Below, piece by piece: positions 42,152 to 49,522 of a stretch of 56,246 bases of DNA. The notes below the pieces were generated by a model that saw nothing but the letters and a program-made list of their open reading frames with translations, ran no database searches and was not told where the DNA came from. Origin of the DNA: a virus; the IMG/VR virus record IMGVR_UViG_3300018018_000009, positions 1 through 56,246 of that record; one strand, written 5' to 3'. Both the position numbers and the translations under genes were made by a program. How positions within the stretch are numbered: the first letter of the stretch is position 1; each line of letters begins with the position of its first letter.

Positions 42152-42483
42152 TTATCTACAAAGCTAAGAAGAAGTTATCCAAAGCTTTAAAAGGAAAGCC
42201 TAAATCTGAGGAGATGAAGAGAAAGATATCTGACTTTTTTAAGGGTAAATCTCTTTCGGAAGAGTTAAAGAAAAAGATGAGTGAAGCTCATATGGGCAAG
42301 CCTTGGAGTGAATTCAGAAAAGTTAGTTACTATCGTCATTCAGAAGCGACAAAGAAAAAGTTATCCGATGCCATTAAAGGAAAATGTTGTTCTGAAGGAG
42401 CAAAGAGAAAAGTGTCCGAATTTTGGGCAAAAAGGAGAAGAACCCAATGCGAAAATCGAAATCTGACAGTGGTTTGGAAATGA
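42148..42483 (+). CDS. NUMOD3 repeat protein lacking a nuclease domain
   Basis: 111 residues. It contains about four copies of the NUMOD3-type motif (SKALKGKPKSEEMKRKI; SDFFKGKSLSEELKKKM; SEAHMGKPWSEF; SDAIKGKCCSEGAKRKV), the helical DNA-contact module of GIY-YIG/HNH homing endonucleases, but no GIY-YIG or HNH catalytic residues. Either a nuclease remnant or a stand-alone DNA-binding protein. It overlaps the metallophosphoesterase gene by 37 bases and ends in a different frame. Confidence 0.72.
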   Translation: MIIYKAKKKLSKALKGKPKSEEMKRKISDFFKGKSLSEELKKKMSEAHMGKPWSEFRKVSYYRHSEATKKKLSDAIKGKCCSEGAKRKVSEFWAKRRRTQCENRNLTVVWK

Positions 42484-43331
42484 TTAAAAGCTTTAAAATC
42501 AAGGAGTTACGAAAGTTTTTTGTAAGACGTATTGCAGCAGTTGGGGATTTACATTTGATGTCGAGGTATTCATTATTTCCTCCGGAGTTTGAGACAGAAC
42601 AAGGAAATATATTTAAAGCAAGTCCGGGGCAACAACAAATATGGGAATCTTATCAAAACTTTCTTCATGTTTGTGATGAATGGGAGGTCGATACAGTTCT
42701 TGTTGCATCTGATTTGGTTCATGGACAGAATGCAAAAGAAAGAGGAATGGGTCTGATAAGCACAAACATGAATGAACAAATTCAGTTAGCAGAGCTAACT
42801 TTGAGGCCTCTCCTTAAAGGAAGGGAGTCTCACTGGGTTAGTGGATCGGGATACCATAACTCTGTTCAGGGAATGTATGTTGAAGAAGAACTTTGCACGA
42901 AGTTGGGAAAGGAGAAGGACATAACTACAAATTGGTATGGCACCGTAGCAAACTTAAAGGTTAAGCCTTTCGATAAGATAATCAATTTAACTCACGGTGG
43001 TGGAAGAGCGATGTATTATCGAGAGACATTGGCTGCCAGAGAAATCATTTATGGTAAGGTAGCAGAAGTTAATCAAAAACTTCCAAGAATTGATATGTAT
43101 GTTCATGGTCACTTCCATTGGTATTGCTACATGCATCAAGGGAATGTCCATCATTTACAATTACCAGGATTTACTGCTTATGAACCGGTTCCGATATTCA
43201 CCCCTTCTTACACAAGGGCCCAGCCAGACATTGGGGGAGCTCTAATTATGTTTGATCAGAGCGGAAGAATCACGGTTTGGCACTTCTTGTATCCTCTTCC
43301 TCATATTAGCGATGAGGTGACAGGGATTTAA
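42447..43331 (+). CDS. Calcineurin-like metallophosphoesterase
   Basis: 294 residues from ATG 42447 (AAGGAGAAGAACC upstream), the frame from 42423 being too long. Metal motifs: VGDLHL near residue 34 (D-x-H), LVASDLVHG, SGSGYHNSV (G-N/x-H-like), and DMYVHGHFHW (G-H-x-H) near 220. These fit the calcineurin-type phosphoesterase superfamily of DNA- or nucleotide-cleaving enzymes (e.g. Mre11/SbcD-like, or bacterial phosphodiesterases). Because a NUMOD3 protein precedes it, a nuclease pair is conceivable, but the enzyme itself is not a canonical homing nuclease. Confidence 0.74.
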   Translation: MRKSKSDSGLEMIKSFKIKELRKFFVRRIAAVGDLHLMSRYSLFPPEFETEQGNIFKASPGQQQIWESYQNFLHVCDEWEVDTVLVASDLVHGQNAKERGMGLISTNMNEQIQLAELTLRPLLKGRESHWVSGSGYHNSVQGMYVEEELCTKLGKEKDITTNWYGTVANLKVKPFDKIINLTHGGGRAMYYRETLAAREIIYGKVAEVNQKLPRIDMYVHGHFHWYCYMHQGNVHHLQLPGFTAYEPVPIFTPSYTRAQPDIGGALIMFDQSGRITVWHFLYPLPHISDEVTGI

Positions 43332-43333
43332 AA

Positions 43334-43498
43334 ATGAAGATTACAGAAAAGCAAGCCGTAGTGATGTTTGATATTTTGAGGCACGCAATTCAGTTCGCAG
43401 GTGGATTTGCTGGATATCCCACAAAAACACTTATAGATGTCTACGATCAAATAATCAATCAACAGAGTAATGATCTTGTGGAGTTAGACAAGACATAG
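43334..43498 (+). CDS. Small hypothetical protein
   Basis: 54 residues from ATG 43334, three bases after the previous stop. Helical (EKQAVVMFDILRHAIQFAGG) with a Gly-rich turn. No family recognised. Last gene before the repeat/terminator gap. Confidence 0.5.
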   Translation: MKITEKQAVVMFDILRHAIQFAGGFAGYPTKTLIDVYDQIINQQSNDLVELDKT

Positions 43499-43501
43499 AG
43501 A

Positions 43502-43535
43502 GACACAAGGACATCCTTATATAATTAATAATGTA
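43502..43535 (+). promoter_or_regulatory. Promoter-like direct repeat, copy 1
   Basis: Begins GACACAAGGACATC and continues TTATATAATTAATAATG; its TATAAT core is a plausible -10. A related copy lies at 43609-43644, downstream of an intrinsic terminator. Confidence 0.45.
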
Positions 43536-43569
43536 GACTAAGAATACCTTAGAGAGACATAGAACCAGA

Positions 43570-43600
43570 AGCCAGGGGTTGTCTTGATCCTTGGCTTTTT
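43570..43600 (+). terminator. Intrinsic terminator
   Basis: AGCCAGGGG (43570-43578) pairs with TCCTTGGCT (43588-43596, one to two G-T pairs) across a nine-base loop, followed by TTTTT. It lies between the two promoter-like repeats and separates the metallophosphoesterase operon from the capsid operon. Confidence 0.65.
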
Positions 43601-43608
43601 CTTCAAGG

Positions 43609-43644
43609 GACACATAAGCACATCATTATATAAATTAAAGTATA
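43609..43644 (+). promoter_or_regulatory. Promoter-like direct repeat, copy 2
   Basis: GACACATAAGCACATC followed by ATTATATAAATTAAAG; same modules as 43502-43535 but ending TATAAAT, a sequence that also serves as a T4-type late -10. It lies just before the capsid-cluster gene at 43654. Confidence 0.45.
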
Positions 43645-43653
43645 GGCAAATGT

Positions 43654-43959
43654 ATGTCAGTTGCTTTAGAGATAATCCGAAGGACAATTCAATCTGATCT
43701 GGATAGATTTAAAAAGGCAATCCAAGAAAAAGAATTAGAACATAAGAAACATCATGTCCATGATACGATAGATGATGTCATGAAAAGAAACTTGGAAATG
43801 CAGGGCTATCCAGTAGACGATGTCATATCTCAAGATGAGGCTAAGTTCCAGTTAGATTATGATGCTCTTGAGAAGACGGAAGTGCCAAAGACTGAGTCTG
43901 GTGAACAACCCAAATCGGGAGCTGAAGTCTATGAAAAGTTCTTAGACTCAATGAAATAA
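43654..43959 (+). CDS. Helical protein preceding the protease
   Basis: 101 residues from ATG 43654. Helical, charged (RRTIQSDLDRFKKAIQEKELE), with H-K-K-H-H-V-H and an acidic/Pro tail. First gene after the terminator. It may be a head-assembly chaperone or scaffold factor; no family recognised. Confidence 0.6.
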   Translation: MSVALEIIRRTIQSDLDRFKKAIQEKELEHKKHHVHDTIDDVMKRNLEMQGYPVDDVISQDEAKFQLDYDALEKTEVPKTESGEQPKSGAEVYEKFLDSMK

Positions 43960-43969
43960 AGGGAATTTT

Positions 43970-45517
43970 ATGGAAAAAGGCGGATGCGGAGCGATAGAGA
44001 GGGACTTTAGTTTTTGGATGCCTCTTGAAGTAGTTAAGGGGCAGAAGGGCGAAATGAGAATTGGAGGGATAGCTTCCGATGAAGAGTCCCATGATCTCCA
44101 AGGTGAAAAAGTTTTTGTCGATGGTTTAGATACTTCATATTTGCTTCAAAGAGGTGCTTTTAATTGGGATCATCTAAAAGGCCCAGAAGATATACTTGGC
44201 GAGATTGATACTGTTCAAAAGCAAGAAAAGAAGCTTTATGTTGAAGGTTTTTTATATCCCAAAGTTAAGAAGGCCATTGATGTATTCGATTTGATGCAAT
44301 CTCTTAAAGAGTCTGGTAGTAATAGGAAGTTAGGGCTCTCCTTGGAAGGTAAAGTTAAAGAAAGAGATGAAAAAGATGCTAAGGTCATAAAAAAGGCCTG
44401 GATTAAGAACGTTGCCATAACATACAACCCAATTAATCAAGGTGCCTGGGTTGATATGATTAAATCGTTGGGAAACTTTACTTTTGATAGTTGTGATAAA
44501 GACTGTTCCCGTTGTCCATTATGTGAAGCCAAAAAAGAAGTTAAATTGGAGCCGGTTAAGAAGGCAACAGCAACGCCTCCTTCTTTTATAGTTCAGGACG
44601 GTATCAAATACTATCCAAAAGATTTTGGTGAGTTAAAGAAAGCTGGCGAAGGTGGAACAAGTGGTTCCGGAGGAGCTGCTCCTGCACCGCCACAAAGTGG
44701 TGGTCTTGCTGCTGGACATGATAACCCGGCATCGTCCGGAGGGATTAGTGGTTCGGCTCTTAGGAGACAATCCTTAGATAAGAAAAAGAAAAAGACGACT
44801 TACGATGAAGAGCATGTAGGTCAGAAGGTTGAACCCGAGAAGTCCGAGACAGACAAGAAGAAAAAGAAAAAGATGACTAAGTCTGAAGTCTTTGAGTTTA
44901 TTAAGTCTGAGGGAAATTCGGAGGATAGAGCTAATCTTCTTACTGATTTAGTATTTGCAATGATTGAAGTTGCACCGATCTTAGCAAAATCCAGCGAAGG
45001 AGCCAAGAAAGCTTGGATAACCAGACGTAAAGGTTTGATTTCTCTTGCTCAGCAAAAGAAAAAGAAGAAAGACCCAAGAGATACCCCTGAATTTTGGGAA
45101 GAACGATACGGAAAGAAGAAAAAGGGTGCTGATGTTAGAACAACTGGAAAGGGAGTAACTCCAAGTCCTATTTTAAGTGTTAAAGAAAAGGAAGATTGGA
45201 AGAGGCATTCAAAGATGCCTAAGAAAGTACAGAAGGAAGCACCTAAAGAACTTGCTCCGACAGGGACAGCCAAACTTGTTGCTCATGAAATTCATAGAAT
45301 AACTTCCATGTCTGATAAGGCCTTACTTAATCGAGCTACCAAGATTACCGATCCTAATAAAATGAAGAACTTTTATCTTGCTGCAAAGTTGAAAGGAAAA
45401 GGCGATTTAGCCGGAGCAATAATTACTGCCGGTGGGAGAATTGGTATTAACCCGCATGAATTTGGTACTAATGCCAAAGAAACTACTAAAGAATTCCGAA
45501 GACAACTGTCGGCGTAG
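43970..45517 (+). CDS. Prohead protease (XkdF-like) with scaffold-like tail and AKKAW cassette
   Basis: 515 residues. Residues about 1-170 match XkdF-like/prohead proteases: a WMPLEVVKGQKGEMRIGGIA start, then RGAFNWDHLKGPEDILGEID (catalytic His) and SNRKLGLSLEGKV (catalytic Ser). A Gly/Ser/Lys-rich linker follows; residues about 246-268 (AAGHDNPASSGG then ISGSALR) match residues 28-50 of the capsid protein, suggesting a shared processing or assembly signal. Then an acidic/basic linker, the cassette SSEGAKKAWITRRKGL (about 339-354), and a basic C-terminal domain. Protease activity in head maturation is well supported by synteny with the scaffold and capsid genes. Confidence 0.8.
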   Translation: MEKGGCGAIERDFSFWMPLEVVKGQKGEMRIGGIASDEESHDLQGEKVFVDGLDTSYLLQRGAFNWDHLKGPEDILGEIDTVQKQEKKLYVEGFLYPKVKKAIDVFDLMQSLKESGSNRKLGLSLEGKVKERDEKDAKVIKKAWIKNVAITYNPINQGAWVDMIKSLGNFTFDSCDKDCSRCPLCEAKKEVKLEPVKKATATPPSFIVQDGIKYYPKDFGELKKAGEGGTSGSGGAAPAPPQSGGLAAGHDNPASSGGISGSALRRQSLDKKKKKTTYDEEHVGQKVEPEKSETDKKKKKKMTKSEVFEFIKSEGNSEDRANLLTDLVFAMIEVAPILAKSSEGAKKAWITRRKGLISLAQQKKKKKDPRDTPEFWEERYGKKKKGADVRTTGKGVTPSPILSVKEKEDWKRHSKMPKKVQKEAPKELAPTGTAKLVAHEIHRITSMSDKALLNRATKITDPNKMKNFYLAAKLKGKGDLAGAIITAGGRIGINPHEFGTNAKETTKEFRRQLSA

Positions 45518-45526
45518 GAGATAACA

Positions 45527-45730
45527 ATGAAGCGAGACGAAGCAATAGCTTATTTAAGAGGCCAGAATTATTCAAGAAGATTAAGTGCTAAGTTAGCTGA
45601 TATTGCTTTGCTTCGTAAGACAAATAGTATTTTTGCTGATGCTATTAAGTCGGCACTTGAGAAGGCTAAGCCTAAGAAAAAAGGAAAAAAGATTAAAGGC
45701 CAGGATAAACAAGGTAATTTAGGATGTTAA
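45527..45730 (+). CDS. Small basic protein
   Basis: 67 residues, AGGAGATAAC upstream. N-terminal helical domain with an Arg/Tyr-rich start (MKRDEAIAYLRGQNYSRRLS), C-terminal Lys-rich tail (KPKKKGKKIKG). It overlaps the next gene. Possibly a small virion DNA-binding protein. Confidence 0.52.
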   Translation: MKRDEAIAYLRGQNYSRRLSAKLADIALLRKTNSIFADAIKSALEKAKPKKKGKKIKGQDKQGNLGC

Positions 45731-45996
45731 CCGAACAAGATAAGGTAAACATTGAATTTGTAAATAAGTATTTCGAGAAAGCTGGGGTTCCTAAAGGACT
45801 CAGAAAGTGGGTAGGGGAACATGGGTTTAATGAGTGCGTTGCTAAGCTCTCCGGCAAAAGAGGTATTGATAGTGCAAAGGCTGTTTGTGGTAGTTTGAAA
45901 GGCAAAGCAAGAGAAGCCGGAGAACTAAAACCCAAACATATGGGGCGGATCGAGAAGCAGAAATATTTAAAACGAAAAAAGACTAAAAAGAGTTAG
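45724..45996 (+). CDS. Small phage protein with paired-Cys motif
   Basis: 90 residues from ATG 45724. The core GFNECVAKLSGKRGIDSAKA then VCGSLKGKA has the Cys...A-x-x-x-C spacing of a motif found in head-gene-associated phage proteins and at the ends of XkdF-like proteases. The C-terminal tail is basic. Head-related; exact role unknown. Confidence 0.62.
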   Translation: MLTEQDKVNIEFVNKYFEKAGVPKGLRKWVGEHGFNECVAKLSGKRGIDSAKAVCGSLKGKAREAGELKPKHMGRIEKQKYLKRKKTKKS

Positions 45997-46014
45997 ACGT
46001 ATATATAGACGTGA

Positions 46015-46051
46015 GGATACAGTCCAAAAAAGGCGGTGTTATAAAAGAATG
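46015..46051 (+). promoter_or_regulatory. Conserved 5' leader, copy 1 (before scaffold)
   Basis: GGATAC, then TCCAAAAAAGGC, GGTGT, ATAAAA and finally AATG. The copy at 46808-46844, before the capsid gene, has the same elements and exactly the same distance (34 nt) from GGATAC to the ATG. A purine-rich SD-like core is embedded (AAGGCGGTG). Probably an mRNA element controlling high or co-ordinated translation. Confidence 0.6.
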
Positions 46052-46744
46052 GCAAAAGAAGAAGAAAAGAAAGAAGAAAAAAAGGAAGATTTGAAAAAGG
46101 TCGATGAGAAGATTGAAAAGAAAGAGCCCGAGATCACTGAGGACGAACTTAAGAAATCTCTCAAAGACTTAACTGACATTATCAAGGCTGGACGTGCTCC
46201 CGTAGTTACCGAAGAAGAGGAAGAGGACGAAGACGAGGAAGAACTTGAAGAATCCTTTACCGGAAACTTTGAAGAAAACGAGACCATTGCGAAAGCTATT
46301 GAAGTGTCTGACTTCCTTGCCGATCTCGTAGAACAGACAGAGACATCTCTGGAAGCTGTTGGAAAATTGGTTAAATCACTTCAAAAATCTGAGGAAGTTT
46401 TCGATCAGAAGTTCGTTGATGCCCTTGGAAATATTTCCAAGAAATTTGACGACATGGATGCTCGTCTAAAGAAAATTGAAGATACACCAGTTGCCGCAGG
46501 ACCAAAGACAATTCAGAAGTCGGTTCAGAAGATCGAAAAATCATTTACGGCTTCCGGGAAAGAGGTTGAAGGAACAGATGAGTTAGCCGCTTTACCGAAG
46601 AGACAGGTCATGGCCCTTTTGGAGAAAGCAGTTGCAGATAACAAGATCAAAGATTCAACGTTATTTGCTTACGAAGGATCGCCTGGCGTGTTTAAATTTA
46701 ATAGTGAGGACGAAGAAATCCTCAAGTCCTATATCAAGAAGTAA
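46049..46744 (+). CDS. Scaffold-like acidic coiled-coil protein
   Basis: 231 residues. An extremely charged N-terminus (Lys/Glu-rich, then EEEEEDEDEEELEE), long helical/coiled-coil middle (VSDFLADLVEQTETSLEAVG; KFDDMDARLKKIEDT) and a small C-terminal domain (FAYEGSPGVFKFNSEDEEIL). Position between the protease and the capsid gene plus composition fits a scaffolding protein that guides procapsid assembly. Shares its leader element with the capsid gene. No exact family recognised. Confidence 0.7.
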   Translation: MAKEEEKKEEKKEDLKKVDEKIEKKEPEITEDELKKSLKDLTDIIKAGRAPVVTEEEEEDEDEEELEESFTGNFEENETIAKAIEVSDFLADLVEQTETSLEAVGKLVKSLQKSEEVFDQKFVDALGNISKKFDDMDARLKKIEDTPVAAGPKTIQKSVQKIEKSFTASGKEVEGTDELAALPKRQVMALLEKAVADNKIKDSTLFAYEGSPGVFKFNSEDEEILKSYIKK

Positions 46745-46757
46745 AATAGGATTCTCT

Positions 46758-46785
46758 CACAGGGTTTTAACAACCTGTGTTTTTT
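46758..46785 (+). terminator. Intrinsic terminator
   Basis: CACAGG (46758-46763) pairs with CCTGTG (46774-46779), followed by six T. It separates the scaffold from the capsid gene, so the capsid gene must be transcribed either by read-through or from a promoter in 46786-46841. Confidence 0.78.
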
Positions 46786-46807
46786 AGATTCAAAATTTTT
46801 GAAATAC

Positions 46808-46844
46808 GGATACTTCCAAAAAAGGCAGGTGTAATAAAATAATG
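46808..46844 (+). promoter_or_regulatory. Conserved 5' leader, copy 2 (before major capsid gene)
   Basis: Same elements as at 46015 (GGATAC, TCCAAAAAAGGC, AGGTGT, ATAAAA, AATG) with identical spacing. It lies downstream of the 46758 terminator and may mark a transcription start as well as an RBS. Confidence 0.6.
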
Positions 46845-48254
46845 ATCTCAATGAAGGACTACGAGCAGACTGATGGTTTTGGGATGGCTACCTGGGAAGA
46901 AGTTGCAGAGTTGAACAAGGCTCTTGCTGCGGGCTATGATATTCCTGCTACGTCAGGAGGTATCAGCGGTTCCGCTTTAAGGGTTGAGTCACTTGAATCT
47001 TCTTTGAAGGTGATCACTTACCAAATGCAACACATTAAGTTCTGGCAGAAGATCCCCAAATTGCCTGCTTATAGTACCGTTGAAGAGTACAACCAGTTGA
47101 CTTCTTATGGTTCAGAAGCTGGTGCGTTTACTCCTGAAGGAGAACTTGGTGAATTCGATGATGCTACTTATCAAAGAAAGGTTTCATTAGTGAAATACCT
47201 CCAAACCGTTCGAAAAGTTACCCATCCGTTAACATTGGTTAGGGCAGCTCACGGCGACGTTGTAGGAAATGAAATCCGAAATGGTATCATGTGGTTAATC
47301 GGAAAAATCGAGAACTACCTATTCTGGGGAAACAGCAAGCTGAGACCTACGGGTGCAGAGGGTTATGAGTGGGATGGAATCAATATTTTGATTGATCCCT
47401 CTATGGTGATTGATGCTAAGGGAGAACCCCTTGGAGAAGACATCTTAGAAAGCGCTTCTAACACTATTGTTGAAAACTACGGTTTTCCAACTGATATCTT
47501 TATAGGTACAAGGCCGTTGGCGGATTTAGCTAAAGTAATGTTCCCTAAAGAAAGGATAGTTGTTCCTTACAAGGAAGGTCAAGTTGGTGTGCCTTTAAAT
47601 ACCTTCGCTTCACAGGCTGGTATTTTGGCATTCAATCCTGACGTTTTCTTGAAGAAGAAGGCTTGTCCTGTTGCTGCCACTTCAGGCAAAGCACCTACCG
47701 CACCCTCAAGTGTTACTATAGCACAGCGAACAACTACAGGGCTGGGAGGCGATTGGACGAAGACTGGCAACGCTTATGGAACTTACTACTATGTTGCAAC
47801 ATACGGAAACAGATTCGGAGAATCAGCTCCATGTGGTGTTCAGCACAATGCAAATGCTGCAATCACAGCCGATACTGATGAGATTACTGTAGCAGTTATG
47901 ACAACTACCTATTCGATTGCTCCCGATTACGTGAACATCTATAGGTCAGTTGCCAATGATGCAACTGGTACAAGATATCTTGTTTATTCAGGCCCGGTTG
48001 ATGATCCCGGAACAAGCACGACCGGTAAAGCATGGGTTGATGTGAACGCTATCTGTGCTAATTGCCATAAAGTATTCTTGGGCGAGTTAACTCCTCAAGT
48101 TATTGCTTTTAAACAGTTAGCCCCTATGATGAAGATGGATTTGGCGGTTGTTGAGCCAAGTGTCCGTTGGTTACAATTACTCTATGGAGTACCTCAAATA
48201 TATGCTCCTAAAAAGTGGATTATAATCAAGAACATTGGTGAAGCTTCTGTTTAA
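46842..48254 (+). CDS. Major capsid protein with Ig/FN3-like insertion
   Basis: 470 residues from ATG 46842. N-terminal arm with ATSGGISGSALRVESL (36-51) followed by KFWQKIPKLPAYSTVEEYNQ and GNEIRNGIMWLIGKIENYLF, typical of a widespread HK97-fold-type capsid family. Residues about 283-405 form an inserted Ig/FN3-like domain (YYYVATYGNRFGESAP; YVNIYRSVANDATGTRYLVY). The capsid fold resumes in HKVFLGELTPQVIAFKQLAP and VRWLQLLYGVPQIYAPKKW. Residues 28-50 match the protease linker, which suggests the first about 30-50 residues are processed. Followed by a strong terminator, as expected for a highly expressed gene. Confidence 0.87.
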   Translation: MISMKDYEQTDGFGMATWEEVAELNKALAAGYDIPATSGGISGSALRVESLESSLKVITYQMQHIKFWQKIPKLPAYSTVEEYNQLTSYGSEAGAFTPEGELGEFDDATYQRKVSLVKYLQTVRKVTHPLTLVRAAHGDVVGNEIRNGIMWLIGKIENYLFWGNSKLRPTGAEGYEWDGINILIDPSMVIDAKGEPLGEDILESASNTIVENYGFPTDIFIGTRPLADLAKVMFPKERIVVPYKEGQVGVPLNTFASQAGILAFNPDVFLKKKACPVAATSGKAPTAPSSVTIAQRTTTGLGGDWTKTGNAYGTYYYVATYGNRFGESAPCGVQHNANAAITADTDEITVAVMTTTYSIAPDYVNIYRSVANDATGTRYLVYSGPVDDPGTSTTGKAWVDVNAICANCHKVFLGELTPQVIAFKQLAPMMKMDLAVVEPSVRWLQLLYGVPQIYAPKKWIIIKNIGEASV

Positions 48255-48271
48255 TTCCAAAAGTGAATGAA

Positions 48272-48328
48272 AGAAGGGGGAATGATATCCCATCGGATCA
48301 ATGTGTATTCCCCCTTCTATTTTTTTTT
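48272..48328 (+). terminator. Strong intrinsic terminator after capsid gene
   Basis: A perfect 12-bp stem: AGAAGGGGGAAT (48272-48283) with ATTCCCCCTTCT (48307-48318), then a run of nine T (48320-48328). The strongest terminator in the window. Confidence 0.88.
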
Positions 48329-48379
48329 CTCAATAGAACCGAGAATTACTACTTGACTTAAAAGGAGGTTAGAAAAATT

Positions 48380-48937
48380 ATGGCAGCTATTACTTTTACC
48401 TTATTGGATGATTGGTTGATAGCAAATGGGTGGGCAGCAACACCTGCCGCAGCCGTTCAGGTAATGATCAATCGAATGACCGCTGCATTTCCGACCGTTG
48501 CTCTTGATGTTGGTCTGATCCAGATGCTTTCTAAGACATTCACAGATCTTCAAGCGGTGGTTAAGGGAGTATATGAAGCAGGTGATGTAACTATTCCACC
48601 TTCAGTAGCTCATATCGATGCCTGGATTTTGGCAAACAGACCTGATTTGGTTGGGCTTGATGCGATGTTTGAAGGCCTAATCCGAACAGATCTTTATGCT
48701 TTGATCCCAGCAATACCCGCTGCAGAGTCTTCTCCAAACGGAACTTCAACAACTTGGAGTTCAGAGCAGAGATACCTTGAAGTTGTGACATTGCTTCTGG
48801 AAAAGGTTATTTGGTACACGAGACATTTCGTGACAGTAGCTCAAACCTATCCAGCAGATAGCATGAACGCTGGATTGATGTTGACACCGCCATTCCCGCC
48901 ATCAAGTATTCCGGGAGTGTCTGAATTTTATTGGTAA
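48380..48937 (+). CDS. Structural-type hypothetical protein
   Basis: 185 residues, AAGGAGGTTAG upstream. Hydrophobic helices rich in Ala/Leu (MAAITFTLLDDWLIANGWAA; LDAMFEGLIRTDLYALIPAI) and several Trp, ending in Pro-rich PPFPPSSIPG. Position directly downstream of the capsid gene suggests a head-completion, connector or minor capsid protein. No family recognised. Confidence 0.6.
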   Translation: MAAITFTLLDDWLIANGWAATPAAAVQVMINRMTAAFPTVALDVGLIQMLSKTFTDLQAVVKGVYEAGDVTIPPSVAHIDAWILANRPDLVGLDAMFEGLIRTDLYALIPAIPAAESSPNGTSTTWSSEQRYLEVVTLLLEKVIWYTRHFVTVAQTYPADSMNAGLMLTPPFPPSSIPGVSEFYW

Positions 48938-48953
48938 CAGTTGGTTCTGAAAA

Positions 48954-49214
48954 ATGCCGATTTACGAATTCACGTGTTCAAAAGATAACTTGGTAAAGGA
49001 GGAGATACGAAGGCTCGGGGATGTTTCTCCTCCTAAGTGTCCTGTTTGTGCGTGTGATATGGAGAGGGTCATATCCGGAACGATTGTTATAGATAAGACA
49101 AAAATTCCGGAGAAACTGAAAAAGCGATCTGAGGAACAAGGGAAGAAATTCTTTAGAAGGTATCCTCAATATCAACAGCTTGTAACTAAAACATTAAATA
49201 CTGGAAGGAGATAA
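48954..49214 (+). CDS. FmdB-like zinc-ribbon protein
   Basis: 86 residues. MPIYEFTCSKDN then SPPKCPVCACDMERVISGT is the FmdB-type zinc-ribbon pattern (one Cys early, CxxC later). A basic helical tail with FFRRYPQYQQL follows. Zinc-ribbon proteins of this type are common in phage structural clusters; function unknown. Confidence 0.68.
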   Translation: MPIYEFTCSKDNLVKEEIRRLGDVSPPKCPVCACDMERVISGTIVIDKTKIPEKLKKRSEEQGKKFFRRYPQYQQLVTKTLNTGRR

Positions 49215-49218
49215 AATC

Positions 49219-49500
49219 ATGGCAGAAGATGTGAAAATTAGACTATTAGGTGTTAAGAAAACGACTCCAACGGAGTTTTACTTTCCTTGGATGAGAAAGA
49301 AAGTTTCGTTTGACAAAGACGGCTTTGCTCAAGTTCCTATTTTTGCGGCAGAGAGAATAAAAAAAGAAGCCCCAGATAATTATGAGTATCCAGTAGTTCA
49401 CGTGGATACTGCTCCGCAAAAGAAGCAAGCAAAGGAAGTTAAGGAAGTGCCTTTGGAAGATAAGACAAAGGAGCAAGCATTTGTTGAAGCAATAAAATAA
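49219..49500 (+). CDS. Small head-cluster protein
   Basis: 93 residues, GGAAGGAGATAAAATC upstream. N-terminal beta-rich half (VKIRLLGVKKTTPTEFYFPW; VSFDKDGFAQVPIFAAE), C-terminal Lys/Glu helix. Comparable to short head-tail joining proteins in size and position, but not assigned. Confidence 0.55.
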   Translation: MAEDVKIRLLGVKKTTPTEFYFPWMRKKVSFDKDGFAQVPIFAAERIKKEAPDNYEYPVVHVDTAPQKKQAKEVKEVPLEDKTKEQAFVEAIK

Positions 49501-49522
49501 TTTTTAGGAGGTCAAGATCGAC

